A DNA stretch of 5,378 nt, from positions 1 to 5,378 of the forward strand of contig CANJXV010000192.1 in NCBI GenBank assembly GCA_947478935.1. The letters are read 5' to 3'. Positions 5,357 to 5,378 of the stretch are shown here, one piece after another; the first letter of the stretch is position 1; the number at the start of each line of letters is the position of its first letter. A program made the translations under genes and the position numbers. Source of the DNA: Comamonadaceae bacterium (lineage in GTDB: Bacteria > Pseudomonadota > Gammaproteobacteria > Burkholderiales > Burkholderiaceae_C). The notes under the pieces are model-generated. The model saw only the letters and a program-made list of their open reading frames with translations. It had not been told where the DNA came from and did not search any database.

Positions 5357-5378
5357 ATGCAATCGGCACGCGATTATC
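5357..5378 (+). CDS. Start of a rightward gene, possibly a LysR-type regulator (cut by window edge)
   Basis: Only the beginning is visible. An ATG at 5357 preceded by AAAGG at 8 nt spacing encodes MQSARDY. This is compatible with the short polar leader before the winged helix of LysR-type regulators, but seven residues cannot prove a family. A second ATG in another frame at 5317 has a better ribosome binding site (AAGGA, 5-nt spacing) and stays open to the edge as MASFKYFELKGIPHAIGTRL, which I do not recognise. I prefer 5357 because a divergent LysR-type gene is a common neighbour of pirin/doxX clusters and because an AT-rich dyad would then lie in the intergenic space. Either way the gene would diverge from pirin and could share its control region. 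Confidence 0.35.

Overview
The window looks like a chromosomal segment from a betaproteobacterium of the order Burkholderiales, most likely family Comamonadaceae (Rhodoferax/Polaromonas/Limnohabitans-like). The basis is moderately high GC, the codon usage, and protein N-termini that match my memory of that group; no database was consulted. No RNA gene, mobile element or CRISPR array is visible. All five complete genes and the truncated gene at the left edge read leftward on the minus strand. A probable divergent gene begins at the right edge.

In the direction of transcription (right to left), the order starts with a pirin-family cupin protein (5269-4568) with all four metal ligands. A DoxX-family four-helix membrane protein follows after 25 bp (4542-4132). 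After a 117 bp gap comes a flavodoxin-fold, WrbA-like probable quinone/FMN oxidoreductase (4014-3481). This trio looks like a small redox or electrophile-detoxification unit. A rightward gene starting near 5357 (or 5317) may be its regulator, possibly LysR-type. An imperfect T-N11-A dyad lies between it and pirin.

A strong intrinsic terminator (3398-3440) closes the flavodoxin gene. It sits almost directly against the start codon of the next gene, a complete ABC exporter half-transporter (3389-1602). Beyond a 245 bp gap with a candidate promoter lies a protein of eight exactly 36-residue Sel1-like repeats with a histidine-bearing heptad tail (1356-277). The left edge holds the first 63 codons of an MFS transporter (189-1) resembling the LplT-like part of betaproteobacterial LplT/Aas proteins.

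The gene content is mostly ordinary housekeeping and stress-response material. I found no convincing new system. The features most worth checking are the hairpin-plus-U-tract elements just upstream of two consecutive start codons, the SD-less ABC and pirin starts, the heptad tail of the Sel1 protein, and the pirin-doxX-flavodoxin unit with its possible divergent regulator. No gene-free stretch exceeds 300 bp; the longest, 1357-1601, holds only the candidate promoter and the Sel1 gene's ribosome binding site.
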